Of a stretch of 64,000 bases of DNA, positions 1 to 8,972 are shown in pieces. The stretch is from Tricholoma matsutake. Taxonomy: Eukaryota > Basidiomycota > Agaricomycetes > Agaricales > Tricholomataceae. The stretch's first letter is position 1. Each line of letters starts with the position of its first letter. The translations under genes and the position numbers were made by a program. Location of the stretch: NCBI GenBank assembly GCA_026075535.2, contig AP026550.1, positions 9,672,001-9,736,000 of the forward strand. Reading direction: 5' to 3'. The notes beneath the pieces were generated by a model, which did no database searches, was not told where the DNA came from, and worked only from the letters and a program-made list of their open reading frames with translations.

Positions 1-233
1 GCTACCAATAGCCTGGTCATTTTTGTTGCTCCAGGTCTGGAGCTTGGCATTAGCATCCGCTACCAAGGTAGCATTCGTCGCCATCAAAGGAGGCGCCGGG
101 GGCGGTTTTTGCTCCGCCCCGCTAGTTATTTGCCAGAGGCCCTGAGACCTGAGCCACGCCTTCATTGAGTCGGCCCATAGAATGTAATTTGATCCATCGA
201 AAGTTTGAACGAGTTTTTCAAGAGTTGAAGACA
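1..233 (-). CDS. Ty1/copia-type gag polyprotein, N-terminal part (runs off the left edge)
   Basis: On the minus strand an ATG at 231-233 opens a frame that stays open to the window edge. It reads MSSTLEKLVQTFDGSNYILW and then a conserved-looking WADSMKAWLRSQGLW stretch. This is the start of copia-type gag of fungi and plants (DUF4219 followed by UBN2), in which a short lead is followed by an F-D-G-x-N-Y/W motif and a W-x-x-x-M-x-A-x-L/F segment. Only about 77 residues lie in the window, so integrity of the rest cannot be judged. A probable LTR lies just upstream (252-590), as expected for a 5' LTR then gag. The family call is from motif recognition and is firm; activity is unknown. Confidence 0.8.
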
Positions 234-251
234 TGATTCTGTGGTGGCAGC

Positions 252-590
252 TGTTAAAAGTGCTCAATCAGTCTTTTTACTCAATAAAACACGTTTAACA
301 TTCTCAGGAGAAAACACTCCTTCAGAGTGGTTAACCCTAGTCAACCTAGGTTTTATATGCAGCTCGCAGGGAGCGCAATGCAGCTCATGAAGAGCGCAAG
401 GTTATAATTTGGAGACGATGAAGTCAACGTCGTTCGCAGCTAATTAAAGCGTGTTCGCGACGTGCCCAGCAGGGCCCATAACCTGTTGGAGCAGACTATA
501 TATGCTGCACAGGGGAAGAGACAACACGTTCCTTACAACCTACCTGGGGTTTAGTTAGACTTACAGCTAGGGTTAGCAGAGGTAAGAACA
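252..590 (-). repeat. putative 5' LTR of the copia element
   Basis: Read on minus, the segment begins TGTTCTTACC and ends CTTTTAACA, that is TG...CA, 18 bp before the gag ATG. It contains a TATAAAA-type box near 350-356 on minus, fitting an LTR promoter. The partner LTR is outside the window, so the ends are inferred from the TG/CA rule and position alone. No convincing primer-binding site was recognised in the short gap to gag. Confidence 0.4.
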
Positions 591-697
591 CTGTATTCCT
601 ACTACGGTACAGGTTCTCCTTATATACATAATATTAAGGATGTCACATGACTCAGGAATGTGTTTACTGCATGTATGCGCAGTAAGCGCAGTAACAT

Positions 698-770
698 GCG
701 TATGCTGCATGTATCGCCTCATGTATACATGTGTATGCTGCATGTATTGCCTCATGTATACAGCATGCAT
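698..770. repeat. two-copy 28-bp tandem repeat rich in ATGTAT/GCATGC
   Basis: Two nearly identical units start at about 701 and 734, each carrying ATGCTGCATGTAT then GCCTCATGTATAC. Apparent ORFs here on both strands are produced by the repeat and are not credible genes. Confidence 0.6.
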
Positions 771-1184
771 CAGGGATTAATTTCAACAACTGCAACTTCA
801 TCCAAAATGGGTACGATGCTACCCTTTTGTCTAGCTCAGCCAGGCAGAGGTTTCATTGCAAATTCATGTGCATCTTGCATAGGTGGCACAAGGAAGGAGG
901 ATGAGGGGGATGAGAAAGGGGGCAAGATGGTGGAAGGATTTTGATCGGGTTGTGCTATGGGAGGAGACACGTGTCAGTTGAGAAAAGTAACAACAGACAA
1001 CAATTTCTGACCTGGAGTCAGTAATTTACAGTACCCCACATGTCCTAGCAGACTCTGCACGGACTGTGTGGAGTCCGAGCTAGTCTGTATGCAGAATCTG
1101 GGTCAATTTGATATCTTACAAGTTCCAAGCTTTTCAGACTTTATGAAAGTTGTGCCTACAAAATATAGGTGTGCAGAGCAAGGA

Positions 1185-1254
1185 TTGAACCCAAGACCTC
1201 CAAGTCATCACACAACAAACTAAACACATGTGATCAACCAGTTGAGCCACAGGA
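1185..1254 (-). ncRNA. tRNA-like module, left arm of X1
   Basis: Minus strand begins TCCTGTGGCTCAACTGG (an A-box-like TGGCTCAACTGG) and has GGTTCAATCC, a good B box, about 50 nt downstream. These are the two internal RNA polymerase III promoter boxes. It points outward, toward the left end of the element. It is a SINE-type head rather than a working tRNA, because the stems do not close. Confidence 0.6.
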
Positions 1255-1354
1255 GAATTATTTGTTAGTAATACATAGTTTATTTATGACACTCAAACTC
1301 AAACTCAAGTATTTATCTCTCAAAAATTGAACAAATAAATTTTATTAACTGCAT

Positions 1355-1375
1355 CCCTCATGTTAGATGCAAGGG
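1355..1375. repeat. CCCTC-class hairpin in X1
   Basis: Arms CCCTCATGT and ATGCAAGGG around a 3-nt loop, with one weak pair. The same hairpin with other base pairs is at 2380-2400 (CCCTTGCGT / ATGCGAGGG) and 7913-7933 (CCCTCGTGT / ACACGAGGG, perfect). Further looser forms lie at 2429-2455, 2555-2580, 7965-7990 and 8080-8105. Confidence 0.6.
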
Positions 1376-1669
1376 AGTATACAATACAATCAAAGAAATA
1401 CAAAAATAACTACATTACAAACTATAGATTTAGAAAAAAAAACTCCCCCCGAAATGTGGGGGAGGGCTAAAAGAAAAAGAAGAAAAAAAAACCCACCCCA
1501 TGACCCCACGAGCAGTTGCCCATGAGGCTGGAGGTGGGTGGCTTGTCATCGTTGTCATTCCACCCACGATCCACCCCATGAACAGTTGCTCGTGAGGCTG
1601 GGGGTGGGTGGTGGATTGTCGTCGTCTCCTGTCCCTGCATCTGGGCATTGTTCCACCCACGTTCCACCC

Positions 1670-1687
1670 CATGAGCAGTTGCTCATG
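1670..1687. repeat. GAGC-class hairpin in X1
   Basis: CATGAGCAGTTGCTCATG is a perfect 8-bp-stem palindrome inside a larger CCACCC...GGGTGG setting. Related copies near 1508 and 1577 are less perfect. See the findings for paired changes between copies. Confidence 0.65.
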
Positions 1688-2190
1688 AGGCTGGGGGTGG
1701 GTGGCTTGTCATTGTTCATTGCCATTGTCCCCCATTTGGGTTTCTGTATTTTTTTTGGGGGGGGAGGGTTTGGGCCCATCAGTGCAATGTGGCGCGATTA
1801 TGGAGGTTGGTGGGTGCTTACTAGGCAGGTATCCCCCTTCTGGGGTCTCCTGGCATCCCTGGGCACCCTCCTAGCCCATGTTGACAGCCTCACATCCCAT
1901 TTGAATGGGGAGGAGGGGCTGAACTTTACACTGCCCCACATGGTCCTGGTAGTCCTACCAGGAAGACCAGGAATCCTCCAGGAATCCAGTAGGACTCACC
2001 AGGACTCACCAGGACTCACCAGGAATCCAGTGGGACTCACCAGGAATTCAGTGGGACTTACCAGGATTCCTGGTATGTTACCAAACATCCAACCATAATG
2101 GAAAGTCAATTTGATATCTTACGAGTAACGAGTTCAAGTGCCTCAACTTCAAAAATTTCACAACATGCCCACAAAACAGATTTGTGCAAA

Positions 2191-2273
2191 GCAGGAATTG
2201 AACTCAAGACCTCATGATGAGGAATCACATGACAAACCAGACAAGTGTGCTCAACCAGTTGAGCCACAGGAGA
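2191..2273 (-). ncRNA. tRNA-like module, left arm of X2
   Basis: Same head as in X1 and X3: TCCTGTGGCTCAACTGG at the start and GTTCAATTCC as a diverged B box. It faces the left terminus. Confidence 0.6.
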
Positions 2274-2786
2274 ATTATTTGTTATCCATATAAAGTTTAT
2301 TTATGACTCAAACTCAAACTCAAGCATGTAATCTCTCTCAAAGTCACTATTAAGATCAAATAATTTTAATCAACTACATCCCTTGCGTCTAATGCGAGGG
2401 ATACAATACAATTAACTACATAAAAAAAGCCCTCCCATGCACCTCGTGCAAGGGAGAGCCATAAAAATATTTACAGATAAACTAAATTCCCTTGCCATTG
2501 TAAAATGCAGGCGAGGGGGAGGCATTAATATGAAAGAAAAAAAAATGAAAAAAACCCTCCCCACACAAAATGCGGGGGAGGGGGCAGCCTGGTGGTGTCT
2601 CGTCATAATGTGGGCACATGGGTCCCACTCCCCGTCCTCGTCCCCATCCCTGTCCCTGTCCCCGTCTCCCTGTCATCCCCATCCCAATGGTTCCCTGTTT
2701 CTGCCCCATGAGCAGTTGCTCGCGGTGGCGGATTGGGGTGCTGCTGTGGTGGTGGCCATCATCACCATTCCACCCACAATCCACCC

Positions 2787-2804
2787 CATGAGCAGTGGCT
2801 CATG
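2787..2804. repeat. GAGC-class hairpin in X2
   Basis: CATGAGCAGTGGCTCATG, flanked by CCACCC before and GGTGGG after. Another copy is near 2947 and a partial one near 2706. Confidence 0.6.
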
Positions 2805-3140
2805 GGGCTGGAGGTGGGTGGTGTGTCGTTGGCCCTGTTGTCATCATCTGTCATGGTTGGCAGCTGTGCTTTGCATTCTTGGGGTTCTGGTGCTGGTAGG
2901 CAGTGGTGTCGTCATTGTCATTGACTGCACACACTCACAATCACCCTACGAGCAGAGGCTCACAGGTGTGGGGTGGGTGTGTTGGGTTGTCTCATGTCTG
3001 GCCATTGTTGCCAGTAGAGTAGAACCTATAAAACAAAAGAAATGAGTTAGTTAGTTTATAAAAACAAAAAGCAAGAAAAACAAAATTATGTAGGGCCCAT
3101 CCAGTTGGCTCGTTTGCCGTCATTACCAGTAGAGTAGAAC

Positions 3141-3198
3141 CTATAAAACAAAAGAAATGCAGTTTATAAAAACAAAAAGCAAACAAAAAAAAACTTAC
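3141..3198 (-). other. intron-like module in X2
   Basis: On minus the segment starts GTAAGT directly after a GGGCCC-containing palindrome and ends TTTTATAG, then GTTCTACTCTACTGG. It is 58 nt, the size of introns in host genes of this window. A second module to its left (about 3010-3090) has lost the GTAAGT donor but keeps CTAACTAACT and the TATAG acceptor. Confidence 0.55.
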
Positions 3199-3468
3199 GT
3201 AGGGCCCAAATGACACGATCTGCATTGTTTGGGCCCATTTCCTGTGGGTTGTGGCATGTTCATTGTTGGCTAGAGGGGCAGCAGTTGGTAATGGCATGGT
3301 GGTGGTGGTGGTGAGAGAAAGGAGGGAGGGAGGGAGGTGGAGGGGGCATGTCGATGGTGGTGGTGGTGGTTGAATGATGAGCTGGCAACATTGATGATGC
3401 AGCTGTATGCTTTGTCATACACAGCCACTCGATGTGGTACTTAGATCAACTTTGTTCTATATTAGAAT

Positions 3469-3540
3469 GGCACTATGGTGTAATGGTATATTGCACCTGT
3501 TTAATTCAACCCTGAAGTCCCAGGTTCAATCCTCAAAGGT
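3469..3540 (+). ncRNA. tRNA-like module, right arm of X2
   Basis: Plus strand GGCACTATGGTGTAATGG gives an A-box-like start and GGTTCAATCC a perfect B-box core. It faces the right terminus and is a different head from the left-arm module. Confidence 0.6.
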
Positions 3541-3905
3541 TTCCTTTTTAATAGTAAGGACTCCTGGTTAAATCTCAGTAGAGTCCCCAGGATTCCTGGT
3601 GAGTCCTGGTGAGTCCTGGTGAGTCCTGATGAGTCCTGATGAGTTCTACAGAGTCCTGGTTACTCTTATAGAGTCCTGGTTAGTCCTACAGGATTCCTGG
3701 TCAGTCCCCCCAGATTCCTGAGAGTCCAAGTCCTGGGGAATTCCTGGGATAGTACCAGGAAGAGCCTGATTTACCAGGAATATACCAGGACTGAACCAGG
3801 AATCCAACTGGAGGAAAAACAGCCAGGAATGCAACATCTGGTGAACAATGGCTGTGGCAGGGATAACCAGGAATATGTGGGGCAGTGTAAAGAGCTCAGG
3901 AGGGG

Positions 3906-4062
3906 ATCAGGTGGGCATGGGCATGGGTTGGGCATGGGCATGGGTTGGGCGTGGGCATGGGTTGGGCGTGGGCATGGGTTGGGCGTGGGCATGGGTTGGG
4001 CATGGGCATGGGTTGGGCGTGGGCATGGGTTGGGTGTGGGCATTGGGTGTGGGTATGGGTTG
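3906..4062. repeat. tandem repeat of GGGCATGGGTTG/GGGCGT units
   Basis: Short G-rich units (GGGCATGGGTTGGGCGT and variants, about 18 bp) run without a break. The Met/Pro/Asn/Cys-rich and Gly/Trp-rich frames through this stretch are repeat artefacts. Confidence 0.8.
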
Positions 4063-4104
4063 CACATTTTTCATCGTGGCAGGTCATCCCCAGTAGCATA
4101 CAAC

Positions 4105-4164
4105 CTAAAAAGCAATAAAATACAATTAGTTGATTGATAAAACAAAAGCAAAAAAAACACTTAC
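4105..4164 (-). other. intron-like module in X1
   Basis: Minus strand: GTAAGTG donor just after the GGGCCC palindrome (4169-4199), CAACTAATTG as branch-like sequence, CTTTTTAG acceptor and then GTTGTATGCTACTGG. 60 nt. Same architecture as the modules in X2, X3 and the copy at 39000. Confidence 0.55.
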
Positions 4165-4456
4165 TAGGGGCCCAAACGACGATTATTGTCGTTTGGGCCC
4201 ATTGTGTTGGCTCGGCTCATTGGGTCCTGTTGCATTGGCTCGGCTAGTTTGCTGTTTGTTGCTGTTGGTGCAAGAGGCATCAGAGGTGGGGGCTGACTGT
4301 GCAGTGGTGGTGGTAGAGGGAGGTGGGAGGCAGTGGCGTTGAGAGTGATGGTGGTGATCAACATCAACATTGATTGTTGAGGTGTCTTGAACTTGCACGT
4401 GAGTCACGTGATTTAAATATGGTTAGATAATGCAATTGTTTGCACTTACTGACAAT

Positions 4457-4528
4457 GGCTCTGTGGTGTAGTGGTTAACTGCACTATTTATGCTTGGTGA
4501 CAAGGCTTGGGGTTCAATTCTACTTTAA
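4457..4528 (+). ncRNA. tRNA-like module, right arm of X1
   Basis: GGCTCTGTGGTGTAGTGG followed by GGTTCAATTC about 50 nt on. Same head as at 3469, 9249 and 60585. Confidence 0.6.
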
Positions 4529-4856
4529 TACATAATTTTTCTGTAGTCAGCTAAGCCTCTGTTGTGCATCCATGGACTCAACTCAGACTCGACTCAGACA
4601 TGTATCTGTCCAAGTCTGTCCAAGTCCAAGTAAATTGATGTTGCTCAGACAAAGCCCATGCACACTCTGAGTAAAAGTCCAAAAATAGCTTGGACTCCAC
4701 AAAAGTCCATGTGGACTCTCTAGGAGTCCGAGCAATATACAGGACATTTGAGCCAAATGAGTGGGTCCAGTCTGAGCTAGTCCATGCGGAGTCCACCAAA
4801 TTCTGGGTGGACTGGCTCGGAATATGTGGGGCACAGTAAAGACCTCCCTGGAGTAG

Positions 4857-5066
4857 GTAAACTCAGATGGCTATAGATGTACGAGCCAATATTTTGAGGA
4901 AACCGAGGCTGCACTATGGCAAGGATGGAGGGGTGCAGCATTACAAAGAAATGGTCAGAGCATAGTCGAGAGGTATGGTGTAAGAGAGGCAGAATACCAG
5001 CTTTCAAAGGATTTGGCAAAGTGGATCCAGAGGAACAGAGGTGGTGATGCATTCAAAGCATATGTC
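4857..5066 (+). pseudogene. short open stretch of coding-like sequence, unrecognised
   Basis: Directly after the X1 target duplication one plus frame stays open for 70 codons and has balanced composition (for example ETEAALWQGWRGAALQ and LAKWIQRNRGGDAFKAYV). It starts without an ATG and ends at TGA, so it may be an exon or a broken gene split by X1. I do not recognise the family. The stretch 5067-5875 beyond it holds nothing I can support. Confidence 0.25.
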
Positions 5067-5875
5067 AGTGCTGAGAGCTGAGAGCAAACGGCTACATGAA
5101 GAAATTTGAGACCAATGGAGCAGCATTGTGTGTTTCAATGGCAGAGCAGGGCCACCTCGTTCACAGTGTCAGCTAGTAATAACGGATGGAAGGCACCATG
5201 CAGCATTTTCTTCCAACTCTGCTGCTTGCCAATCTAAGCCATGCAAAATGGGGATGGGCATTACCTATCAAAATATTGTGCTGTTTGTATATGTTTGCAC
5301 CCCACTAACATTGGTTCCAGTTTCACCTCCTCTGCAATGCACAAATTCTGGATTCCACAACATCGTAAAAATTAATAGAATGGCTAGATAATTTTTTTAA
5401 ATATGTATAGCTTCAATTTGTTGCAAAGGAATTTGCATTTTTCAAACTTGTTCAAGAGATGCTTGTGAATTATATCAAGTTTTCACCCATACAGTTCCAA
5501 AAACTTCTTCTTAAAAAAATTTTGCAACAATCCGCTAAGGATAATCTCTTGAAAAGACTTTGCTCAAAAGTTGAAACAGATTCGTGATGTGCTGTGTCAG
5601 GAAATGTGCATCCATGAAGGTTGTGTCAAGATTTTCTGATCGCGGCCAGATACAATTGAAGTAGATTGACTGTCATCTACATCATTGTTGTCTGACTATG
5701 GGAGACTACAGATGACCCAAGTTGCATCAATGATTTCTGTGTTAACCCATGTGTCCACAGCACTTTCACACTTGCTTTCATGCTCTAAGTCCTTACTTTG
5801 TCTTTATTTCTACTTTACACACTCTTCTATTGATTAACTACTATCAATGGGCAAGCCCCAACCCCGAACAGTGAA

Positions 5876-6385
5876 ATGGCACTCTCCAGCACAGATAAAA
5901 CACTGGCAACAGTTTTCAAAGCTCAACGACATTTCCTAACAAAAGCGGATGCTGGTATGGCAAAATTAGACTCTGACACTCAACATGCACCAAGGAAGAC
6001 ATCATGGAAGGCCTATCTAGAATCTTTACAGGCAGACTCTGTCCAACACAAACACAATGAGATCCAGGGACTGAACATTGAACCTGGTCATCAAAAGTCC
6101 AGAGTTGAAAATCTCCGATCTGATCTCAAGCAAGCTAATCAGAGTTTTATGGCACAGCAGGATGTGATTGCTCGCATGCACCATAAAGACATGCAATGAC
6201 AACAGGACAACATGCAGAACACACTCACTGCAACTACAGAAGAGCTCAATGTCGAGATAATAAAAAATCGGGTACAAAACAAGAAGATCCGACACTACGA
6301 ACATTCCAAAAAGCTATACAAGGCTCGGATTCAAGACCTAGAAGACTGGATCCTGTCTGAAGTCAATCGTTTGGAGGTCATCTGA
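5876..6385 (+). pseudogene. coiled-coil protein ORF with one in-frame TGA
   Basis: ATG at 5876 opens 107 codons (start MALSSTDKTLATVFKAQRHF), stops at TGA 6197-6199 and continues in the same frame to TGA 6383-6385, 169 codons in all. Both halves are rich in Gln, Lys, Glu, Asp and Leu with heptad-like spacing, which suggests a coiled coil. The break follows codon CAA (HKDMQ, stop, QQDN), so CGA-to-TGA is a simple explanation. No domain was recognised and the neighbours are repeats, so the role is unknown. It could also be two pieces of a spliced gene. Confidence 0.4.
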
Positions 6386-6473
6386 CTCATCTCACAATGG
6401 AACATAACAAAAACCCTACATTGTCTCAAAAACACCTTAACCTTCTCGTCCCTCCCCTCATATGTAGTGATGT

Positions 6474-6605
6474 ACTAGGCTTGGCTCAAAGCCTTGAAGC
6501 CCAGGCAGCCAGGCCGGGCCCTCCTACAGGGCTTGTAGGGCTCTGGGCTTGGTTCAGGATATATGAAGCCTGAGCCAAGCCTTCAAGCTGCAGCTTTGAT
6601 GCATT
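6474..6605. repeat. AAGCC/GGCTTGG-rich dispersed repeat, copy 1
   Basis: Starts TAGTGATGTACTAGGCTTGG and carries many AAGCC, GGCTT, CCAGG units. Related copies are at 11318-11450 (inside an ORF) and 57411-57510 (starts TAGTGATGTCCAGG). Confidence 0.55.
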
Positions 6606-7462
6606 GAGATGAAGTTAGTTATCCAGTACATTCATTGTCCAATTTGGCTATAGTGCCATGTCTAGAAAATACTTTTTCCCCCCAATTCTCACTCACATCA
6701 ATCCGCCACCAAATGGTGGGACTATACAGTTCTTCAGCCACCATCAAAATGTACCGAAAAAAGAAAGCACTGCCCAATCACAGGGTACTGTGCCTCTGTC
6801 GATCTATCCACACATGCTTTGATGGCAACAGATACCGTTCCGATATCAGCGCCTCGCCCAAAACGGTTTTCACCAGAAAAGTCTGCTTGGTCTGCATAGC
6901 GCTACATAGCACTCCATAGTGCCATAGCATCATAACATGGTTCTTTGACTATGTAGCATTCTATAGCATCCTATATCACCTGTATAGTCTCATATGTTCA
7001 CTATGTAATGCTATGTAGTGCTCCACAGCACTCTCAAGACTAGGTTCTTTCAGCAAAATATATTATTTATCTCAGTTATTTATCTCAGTTCAAGGACAGT
7101 CATATAAATTTGTTAAAAATAAAATCTATTTCGAAATACTAACAGTACTAAATAACATGCATATCAAAGTACCATCTATGCCTATTAACAAAAAAAGATA
7201 ACAAAATGGAAAACTTCCCACTGAGTTGGTCATGCTGGGTCATCGGCTTGTCTCCTTGCAGACAGCCACCACTTCCAGTCTGCCCTGCAAGCGGTTGCTT
7301 GTGCATGGAAGTGGGGGTGCTGGGTCTTGCGTCACCTGATCCTGAGGGTGCACCCATGAAGCTACTGTACAAGCAGTTTCTCATAGGTATGGTGGGCGGC
7401 GCTTTGTCAGTCCTCATTGTGTGGTCCTAGGGCTGGAAGGAGGTCATCGTCGAGAGCTATCA
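6606..7462. other. no gene seen; low-complexity CATAGCA stretch
   Basis: 6890-7035 is dominated by imperfect CATAGCATnn/CTATGTAG motifs. 7206-7430 has an open plus frame of 74 codons beginning MENFPLSWSCWVIG, with no family recognised and a GC-rich hairpin-like GCAAGCGGTTGCTTGTGC. I do not support a gene here. Confidence 0.4.
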
Positions 7463-7725
7463 CCAGTGATCAGTACTTTACAGTCCCCCACCTGTCCTAG
7501 TGGACTCCGACTGGACTGACCGGAGTCCACTGGAGTCCGAGTAGAGTCCAATTGAACTACACTAAGTCATGTAGAGTTCAATCCCCCATTGGAGTCCAAC
7601 TGGAGTCCAACTGGAGTCCAACTGGAGTCCAAGTGCAACCAAATGATAAGTCAATTGGATATGAGCTCAAAGGACTTTGGACCTGGTGAATTTCATAAAG
7701 TACCCACAAAATAAATTTGTGTACT

Positions 7726-7805
7726 GCAGGAATTGAACTCAAGACCTCACCATAAGGAATCACATGACAAACCAAACAAGTGTGCTCAACCACTTGAGCC
7801 ACAGG
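7726..7805 (-). ncRNA. tRNA-like module, left arm of X3
   Basis: TCCTGTGGCTCAAGTGGTTG with a diverged B box GTTCAATTCC. Same orientation and same relative place as in X1 and X2. Confidence 0.6.
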
Positions 7806-7912
7806 AGATTTATTGGGGATCAATATAAGGTTTATTTATGACTCAACTTTTCATATTCTTTGAGGAGGCATTTTTCAAACAATTAAGATCAAAAAATTTT
7901 AATTAACCACAT

Positions 7913-7933
7913 CCCTCGTGTAGGACACGAGGG
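7913..7933. repeat. CCCTC-class hairpin in X3 (perfect 9-bp stem)
   Basis: Arms CCCTCGTGT (7913-7921) and ACACGAGGG (7925-7933) around a 3-nt loop. Confidence 0.7.
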
Positions 7934-8196
7934 AGTGGGTATAATATAATAATAAACAAAAAAAAACCCCTCTCACAAGATGCGAGAGGGGGGGGATTAT
8001 TACTATGTACATAAAAAACTAAACCCCTCACATTCGGTGCAAGGGGGGGCAGAGATAAATTAAAAATAATAAAGACCCCTCCCCATGCAAAATGCAGGGG
8101 AGGGGGGGTTGGGGGATGCAGTCTGGGGTGGGTGTCGTCGCCCACCCCTCCTCACACATGTCCATCGCCATAGCAGGCCGCACCCATCATCCACCC

Positions 8197-8214
8197 TACG
8201 AGCAGTTGCTCGTA
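8197..8214. repeat. GAGC-class hairpin in X3, form 1
   Basis: TACGAGCAGTTGCTCGTA, a perfect 8-bp stem. The outer CCACC/GGTGTGG sequence extends the pairing. Confidence 0.7.
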
Positions 8215-8315
8215 GGTGTGGGGATGGGTGCCATGGTCATCTTATCCCTGGTGTGCCTGCCATCCACCCTATGAGCAGCTGCTCATTGGCATGGGCTCTC
8301 ACCACCCATCCACCC

Positions 8316-8333
8316 TGCGAGCAGAGGCTCGCA
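8316..8333. repeat. GAGC-class hairpin in X3, form 2
   Basis: TGCGAGCAGAGGCTCGCA. Compared with the copy at 8197 the pairs next to GAGC have changed on both arms together. A further copy near 8262 reads TATGAGCAGCTGCTCATT, and one near 8405 is more diverged. Confidence 0.7.
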
Positions 8334-8489
8334 GGTGTGGGGTGGGTGTGTTGTCAGCTTTGGGGGGTGCTGGTAGGTGTCATCAACTGCACACACTCAT
8401 GATCCACTCTACAAGCAGGGGCTCGCAGGTGTGGGGTGGGTGTGTTGGCTCGTTTGCAGGTGGTGGTGTCGTTACTAGTAGATTATAAC

Positions 8490-8553
8490 CTAGAAAACTA
8501 AAAAAACGAGTTAGTTAGTTCATAGAAACAAAAACCAAGTGAAAAAGACTTAC
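8490..8553 (-). other. intron-like module 1 in X3
   Basis: Minus strand GTAAGT donor, ACTAACTAAC branch-like sequence, TTTTCTAG acceptor; 64 nt. Next to the donor is a palindrome with arms GGGCCCAAACGACG (8557-8570) and its exact inverse (8578-8591). Confidence 0.6.
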
Positions 8554-8756
8554 ATAGGGCCCAAACGACGTGATCGGCGTCGTTTGGGCCCGCATTGGCT
8601 CGTTTGCGAGTGGTGGTGTCGTTACTAGTAGATTATAACCTAGAAAACTAAAAAAATGAGTTAGTTAGTTTATAAAAACAAAAACAAAGCATCACATTGT
8701 TTGGGCCCATGTTGGCTCGTTTGCGAGTGGTGGCGTCGTTACCAGTAGATTATAAC

Positions 8757-8820
8757 CTAGAAAACTAAAAAAACAAGTTAGTTAGTTTATAAAAACAAAA
8801 ACCAAGCGAAAAAAACTTAC
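8757..8820 (-). other. intron-like module 3 in X3
   Basis: GTAAGT, ACTAACTAAC, TTTTCTAG on minus; 64 nt. Followed on plus by a GGCCCAAACGACG palindrome (8825-8858). Confidence 0.6.
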
Positions 8821-8906
8821 ATAAGGCCCAAACGACGCAGATCACGTCGTTTGGGCCCGTGTTGGCTCGTTTGCGAGTGGTGGTGTTGTTTCCAGTAGAT
8901 TATAAC

Positions 8907-8972
8907 CTAGAAAGCTAAAAAAAGAGGTTGGTTAGTTTATAAAAACAAAAAGCAAACAAAAAAAAAACTTAC
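8907..8972 (-). other. intron-like module 4 in X3
   Basis: GTAAGT, AAACTAACCAAC, CTTTCTAG on minus; 66 nt. The palindrome beside its donor (8975-9008) has mismatches. Confidence 0.6.

Larger units (their letters stand above)
1919..3897 (-). mobile_element. family X element X2, nested in X1
   Basis: The 8-bp repeat AGGAGGGG flanks it at 1911-1918 and 3898-3905. The terminal inverted sequences are CTTTACACTGCCCCACAT on the left and its near-exact inverse on the right. The internal order is the same as in X1 and X3: left arm of AGTCCTGGTG-type repeats, minus-strand tRNA-like module (2191-2273), hairpins, minus-strand intron-like modules (one intact at 3141-3198), then a plus-strand tRNA-like module (3469-3540) and a second arm of the same repeat. 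Because X1 keeps its own target duplication outside, X2 inserted later than X1. Confidence 0.8.
1019..4846 (-). mobile_element. family X element X1 (outer copy, interrupted by X2)
   Basis: A perfect 8-bp direct repeat CCTGGAGT sits at 1011-1018 and 4847-4854. Inside it the ends are inverted copies: left ATTTACAGTACCCCACAT, right ATGTGGGGCACAGTAAAG. From left to right the element holds a minus-strand tRNA-like module, GGAGTCC-type simple repeats, two classes of GC-rich hairpin, an insertion of a second family member (1919-3897), a GGGCATGGGTTG tandem repeat, a minus-strand intron-like module (4105-4164) and a plus-strand tRNA-like module. No transposase ORF is visible, so it must be non-autonomous. 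An 8-bp target duplication is typical of hAT elements among others; the superfamily is not proven. Without X2 and its TSD copy it is about 1.84 kb. Confidence 0.8.

Noticed and set aside
3771..4137. Pro/Asn/Cys-rich and Gly/Trp-rich frames resembling structural proteins
   Set aside because: They translate a short tandem repeat in several frames on both strands.
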